This document shows, piece after piece, positions 5,744-7,965 of a stretch of DNA of 7,965 bases (position 1 is the first letter of the stretch; each line of letters opens with the position of its first letter). Made by a program: the position numbers and the translations under genes. The notes under the pieces are model-generated. The model was given only the letters and a program-made list of their open reading frames with translations, was not told where the DNA came from and ran no database searches. Source of the stretch: a bacterium (GTDB taxonomy: Bacteria; RBG-13-66-14); the NCBI GenBank assembly GCA_026398675.1, contig JAPLSK010000122.1:1-7965 (forward strand), read 5' to 3'.

Positions 5744-5793
5744 GACCCTCACCCTAACCCGTAGGCGAGCCTCCCCCCAAAGGGGGTAGGGGG
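5744..5793 (+). repeat. C/G-rich palindrome, copy 3
   Basis: Leader GACCCTCACCCTAACCC, then an extra GTAGGCGAGC (5761-5770) absent from the copy at 1872, then CTCCCCCC (5771-5778), AAA and GGGGG-TA-GGGGG. The stem is interrupted by TA (5787-5788). It is the same subfamily as 5959-6006. Confidence 0.65.
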
Positions 5794-5821
5794 CTATGGT
5801 GGCCCGTGCCCCGCGGGATGC

Positions 5822-5834
5822 GATGACGTAGGGG
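5822..5834 (+). repeat. GATGACGTAGGGG unit, copy B
   Basis: Exact match to 5676-5688. It leads through GGGTC and GGCGACCCGCCCAC into the CCGACCT hairpin, the reverse of the order seen at 1817-1867 in block 1. Confidence 0.75.
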
Positions 5835-5855
5835 TGGGTCTGGCGACCCGCCCAC

Positions 5856-5877
5856 GGGCCGACCTAAAGGTCGGCCC
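5856..5877. repeat. CCGACCT hairpin, copy 2
   Basis: GGGCCGACCT (5856-5865) and AGGTCGGCCC (5868-5877) are perfect inverted 10-mers around AA. It contains the 7-bp arms of the hairpin at 1817-1832, with longer pairing. CTACG follows. Confidence 0.75.
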
Positions 5878-5958
5878 CTACGAGGTTGATGTGGGATTCA
5901 CGCCTCACTCGTAGGGGCGGGTGTTCACGACCGGTCGTTTGTTAGTCCCCGCAGTTCA

Positions 5959-6006
5959 CCCCTCACCCCAACCCGTAGGCGAGCCTCTCCCTGGAAGGGA
6001 GAGGGG
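5959..6006 (+). repeat. C/G-rich palindrome, copy 4
   Basis: Leader CCCCTCACCCCAACCC, the extra GTAGGCGAGC (5975-5984), then a perfect 9-bp stem CCTCTCCCT (5984-5992) with AGGGAGAGG (5996-6004), loop GGA. The shared insertion marks it and the copy at 5744 as one subfamily. Confidence 0.7.
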
Positions 6007-6019
6007 ACCGGCCCTCACA

Positions 6020-6048
6020 CTGACCCGTGCTGCCGCGCCCCATATAGG
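6020..6048 (+). promoter_or_regulatory. weak promoter candidate before second propeller-like gene
   Basis: CTGACC (6020-6025) and TATAGG (6043-6048) each match four of six sigma-70 consensus bases at 17-bp spacing. The start point would fall near 6055, leaving an unusually short leader of about ten bases just covering the Shine-Dalgarno sequence. Plausible but unproven. Confidence 0.25.
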
Positions 6049-6055
6049 CCATCTC

Positions 6056-6061
6056 GGGAGG
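6056..6061 (+). promoter_or_regulatory. ribosome binding site choosing GTG 6066
   Basis: GGGAGG ends four bases before GTG 6066. The nearer ATG (6062) and GTG (6064) run into stop codons within a few codons, so only 6066 opens the reading frame with the signal peptide. Confidence 0.65.
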
Positions 6062-6065
6062 ATGT

Positions 6066-6872
6066 GTGTTTAAATTAACAATCCCGCTTTTACTCACCGC
6101 CCTCGCGGCCCAGGCGGCCATTCCGCCCCAGCCGGCCGAGGGGCTGCCCTGGCACCCCTGGCTCTACGACTACTCGGTCTTCCGGGCCGAGACCGCCCTG
6201 ACCGAATTCGTCGGCAGCCTGGAGTTCGTCGGAGGGGAGTTGATTCTCACGAAGCACGGCCAGGGCGCCTTCTACCGCTACGACCCCCGGACGCGCAGCC
6301 TCTCGCCCGCCGGCGACGCCCCCTTCGACGTCTCCGGCTCCTTCTGGGATGGGGAGCGCCTCTGGCTGGCCGGAAGCGGCGCCGAGCTCTGGCGCTACAC
6401 CGCCGACCTCGCGGCCGTCGAGGACTGGGGGGAGCCCTACGGCGAGCGCTGGTACATCGAGCTCCCGTCCTGGCGGCAGACCGGGCTGGCCCGGGTGGGG
6501 GAGGATTTCTGGCTGGTGGACGAGCTGGGCGTGGTTTACCTCTGGCGGCTGGGCGAGGCGGAGCCGCGCGGGGAGTACGTGGTCGGCCAGGGCCGCGAGC
6601 TGGCCTACGACGGGAAAAACCTCTGGCTCCTGTCCTATCGCGGAATCCTCAAGCTGACGACGGCAGGCGTGGTATTGGGGCGGATCCCGCTCCCGGCTAC
6701 GGAGGGCTTCGCCGAGGGGCTGGCCTGGGACGGGTCGCGGCTGTGGCTGGCGGTGAACGACGCCGACCCCGACGGCCGCACGCTCATCTGGAGCCTGGAC
6801 CCCGAAGCGGCGGAGCTCCTTCCGCTGGACGCCCCGCCCGAGGACCGCCGCGACGCCGTGGAGTACGATTGA
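6066..6872 (+). CDS. secreted beta-propeller-like repeat protein
   Basis: A 268-residue exported protein of unrecognised family. Residues 1-17 (MFKLTIPLLLTALAAQA) are a signal peptide with AQA before A18. The body has about five repeats of 40-45 residues built around 'x-DG-x-x-LWL' strands: FVGGELILTKHG (54-65), FWDGERLWLAGSG (93-105), RVGEDFWLVDELG (143-155), YDGKNLWLLSYRG (181-193) and WDGSRLWLAVND (221-232). Most units are followed by a strand ending in Y/L-W/R-L. This pattern fits a five- or six-bladed propeller, often a binding rather than catalytic fold. No catalytic motif or SH3 domain is seen. YSVF (36-39) followed by VGGEL parallels the product of 3886-5058, suggesting paralogy. GTG start with GGGAGG four bases upstream. 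The lipoprotein gene follows after 14 bases, so the two are almost certainly co-transcribed. Function unknown. Confidence 0.75.
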   Translation: MFKLTIPLLLTALAAQAAIPPQPAEGLPWHPWLYDYSVFRAETALTEFVGSLEFVGGELILTKHGQGAFYRYDPRTRSLSPAGDAPFDVSGSFWDGERLWLAGSGAELWRYTADLAAVEDWGEPYGERWYIELPSWRQTGLARVGEDFWLVDELGVVYLWRLGEAEPRGEYVVGQGRELAYDGKNLWLLSYRGILKLTTAGVVLGRIPLPATEGFAEGLAWDGSRLWLAVNDADPDGRTLIWSLDPEAAELLPLDAPPEDRRDAVEYD

Positions 6873-6875
6873 TCC

Positions 6876-6880
6876 GGAGG
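6876..6880 (+). promoter_or_regulatory. ribosome binding site choosing TTG 6887
   Basis: GGAGG with a six-base spacer to TTG 6887, between the upstream stop (6870-6872) and the lipoprotein. It favours 6887 over the far-upstream ATG at 6743 and the TTG at 6869. Confidence 0.7.
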
Positions 6881-6886
6881 CGACCG

Positions 6887-7936
6887 TTGCGCCGTGCGCT
6901 CATCTTTCCAGCCCTGGTGTTTCTCCTTTTCACCTCCTGCGCCCACTACATCGTCGAGGGCTCGGCCCGGCAGACCGCGGCCTACAACGCCCTGGGCGAG
7001 CCGGTGGACCTATCGGCCCTCCCCGAGACGGTGACCGGCGACCCCGCCGACGACCCCAGCGCCGCGGGCCTCGCCGAAGGCGCGGAGCTTTCGGCGACCT
7101 TGGGCGGGCGGCTGGAGCGATTCGCCGTTACGAACGGCGGCGACCACGCCTACGGGGGCGGGGTCGGTCTCGGGAGCGCCGGGCTGGCGTGCAACTTCGC
7201 GACGGGAGGCTGGGGCTTCGCGGGTGCCGCCCTACGGCGGAGCGATTTCACCTACACCCTGGAGGAGGGGGATCGGCGGCTGGCGTTTTCCGGCGACCTG
7301 TGGGGGCTGAACGGGGCGGTCTGTTACGGGGGGAATCTGCGGTTCGGCCTCGGGGCCGAGGGGCTTTACGGCGGCTGGCGCTACGAGGGGCTCGACGGAG
7401 ACTCCGAGGAGGGGGAACTTTTCGGCTGGCGCGCCCGGCTGGGGCTGCGCTACGGCGAGGGCGGCTGGAGCTTCGGCCTCCGGGCATCGGGACCGGCGGA
7501 GCTTGGCCGCGGGCCGGGGCTCCCCTGGGAGGCCGACCTCTGGCTGGCGTTGCCGCTCGTGGACCGGGGCGGGCTCAAGTCGGTGCTCGAGGTGGCGGCG
7601 GGCGGCTACTTCTTCGGGCCGGAGGCGGAGCTGACGGGGGAGCAGGGGCAGGACTACGCCGCGCGCTTGGCCGACGGCCTGCGGGGGCGGGTCGGCCTCG
7701 CGTGGGACGTCTCGGAGGATTTTTCCTTCAGCCTCGGGGCGTTCCTCTCCGCTTATCCCGTCAAGGATAACGACTCCGCGCGGCTGCTGTGGCAGGTTTA
7801 CTCGCTGGGGGCCGGGTTCGGGAAAAACCCGCGCTGGGGGCTGGAGGCGTCTTTTTCCCAGGTGGGGACCGAGGGGGAGGACGGTTATTCGGACGGCGCG
7901 TTGAACCTGCGCCTGGGGGCGGATTTCGCGCTCTAG
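6887..7936 (+). CDS. lipoprotein with outer-membrane barrel-like body
   Basis: A 349-residue predicted lipoprotein, family not recognised. Residues 1-17 (MRRALIFPALVFLLFTS) are a signal peptide with arginines at the start, and C18 in LFTSC is the likely lipidated Cys, although Phe at -3 is not the commonest residue. Residues 19-65 are Pro-, Asp- and Ala-rich and probably a linker. From about 66 the chain alternates Gly, aromatic and polar residues in probable amphipathic strands, for example LRFGLGAEGLYGGWRYEG (151-168), GWRARLGLRYG (180-190), WSFGLRASG (194-202), EADLWLALPL (215-224), VLEVAAGGYFF (233-243), FSFSLGAFLSAYPV (279-292), LLWQVYSLGAGFG (300-312), and WGLEASFSQVG (317-327). It ends LRLGADFAL. 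The open frame extends back to 6743 inside the upstream gene; TTG 6887 is preferred. A lipid-anchored barrel is unusual, so either the lipobox or the barrel reading could be wrong. Confidence 0.7.
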   Translation: MRRALIFPALVFLLFTSCAHYIVEGSARQTAAYNALGEPVDLSALPETVTGDPADDPSAAGLAEGAELSATLGGRLERFAVTNGGDHAYGGGVGLGSAGLACNFATGGWGFAGAALRRSDFTYTLEEGDRRLAFSGDLWGLNGAVCYGGNLRFGLGAEGLYGGWRYEGLDGDSEEGELFGWRARLGLRYGEGGWSFGLRASGPAELGRGPGLPWEADLWLALPLVDRGGLKSVLEVAAGGYFFGPEAELTGEQGQDYAARLADGLRGRVGLAWDVSEDFSFSLGAFLSAYPVKDNDSARLLWQVYSLGAGFGKNPRWGLEASFSQVGTEGEDGYSDGALNLRLGADFAL

Positions 7937-7950
7937 GCTCGTCGGATTGC

Positions 7951-7965
7951 GATGATGTAGGGCGG
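7951..7965 (+). repeat. start of a third repeat block
   Basis: GATGATGTAGGGCGG, cut by the window end, is a variant of the GATGACGTAGGGG units at 5676 and 5822. It begins 14 bases after the lipoprotein stop codon, just as block 2 begins shortly after the stop of the barrel-like gene. Confidence 0.6.

Larger units (their letters stand above)
5652..6065. repeat. intergenic repeat block 2 (mosaic of short repeats)
   Basis: About 410 bases without a gene between two rightward transcription units. It contains the same modules as the block at 1538-2233: two GATGACGTAGGGG units, the 29-bp GCAGAGGACTC unit in reverse orientation, the CCGACCT hairpin, and two C/G-rich palindromes. A partial unit CGTAGGGGCGGGT lies at 5910-5922. 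The block starts about 25 bases after the stop of the barrel-like gene and stops about 40 bases before the next Shine-Dalgarno sequence. Confidence 0.8.

Noticed and set aside
7189..7770. 193-residue forward frame inside the lipoprotein gene
   Set aside because: Arg- and Gly-rich shadow frame. The overlapping frame has a ribosome binding site and signal peptide.

Overview
The window is GC-rich DNA (apart from a low-GC stretch at its first ~110 bases) that looks like part of the chromosome of a Gram-negative, diderm bacterium. The basis is one predicted lipoprotein, two proteins with amphipathic beta-strands of the outer-membrane barrel type, and two further exported proteins. No gene identifies the lineage. 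The dense short intergenic repeats, frequent GTG/TTG starts and unfamiliar secreted proteins fit an uncultured candidate-phylum genome, but that is inference. No rRNA, tRNA, CRISPR array, transposase or integrase was seen.

Layout. Bases 1-379 hold no convincing gene, only two small inverted repeats. A leftward acyl-CoA dehydrogenase gene occupies 380-1537, with a Shine-Dalgarno sequence and a possible promoter in the AT-rich island at 1566-1584. Bases 1538-2233 have no gene and are mostly a mosaic of short repeats (repeat block 1). A rightward group follows: a polysaccharide flippase-type membrane protein (2234-3832), a secreted protein with a propeller-like N-terminal part and a C-terminal bacterial SH3 domain (3886-5058), and a small outer-membrane barrel-like protein (5115-5651) with its own TATAAT-type promoter candidate. 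Bases 5652-6065 are repeat block 2, built from the same modules as block 1, several of them inverted. A second rightward pair follows: a secreted propeller-like protein (6066-6872) and, 14 bases later, a lipoprotein with a barrel-like body (6887-7936). The first bases of a third repeat block (7951-7965) close the window.

How the parts relate. The arrangement 'secreted propeller-like protein, then barrel-like envelope protein' occurs twice. The two propeller-like proteins share a YSVF motif and a following VGxEL motif near the mature N-terminus, so they may be distant paralogues. With the flippase beside them, the rightward genes look like a cell-envelope or surface locus. The acyl-CoA dehydrogenase is a separate, divergent metabolic gene. 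Four of the five rightward genes are best started at GTG or TTG, chosen from Shine-Dalgarno position and signal-peptide logic.
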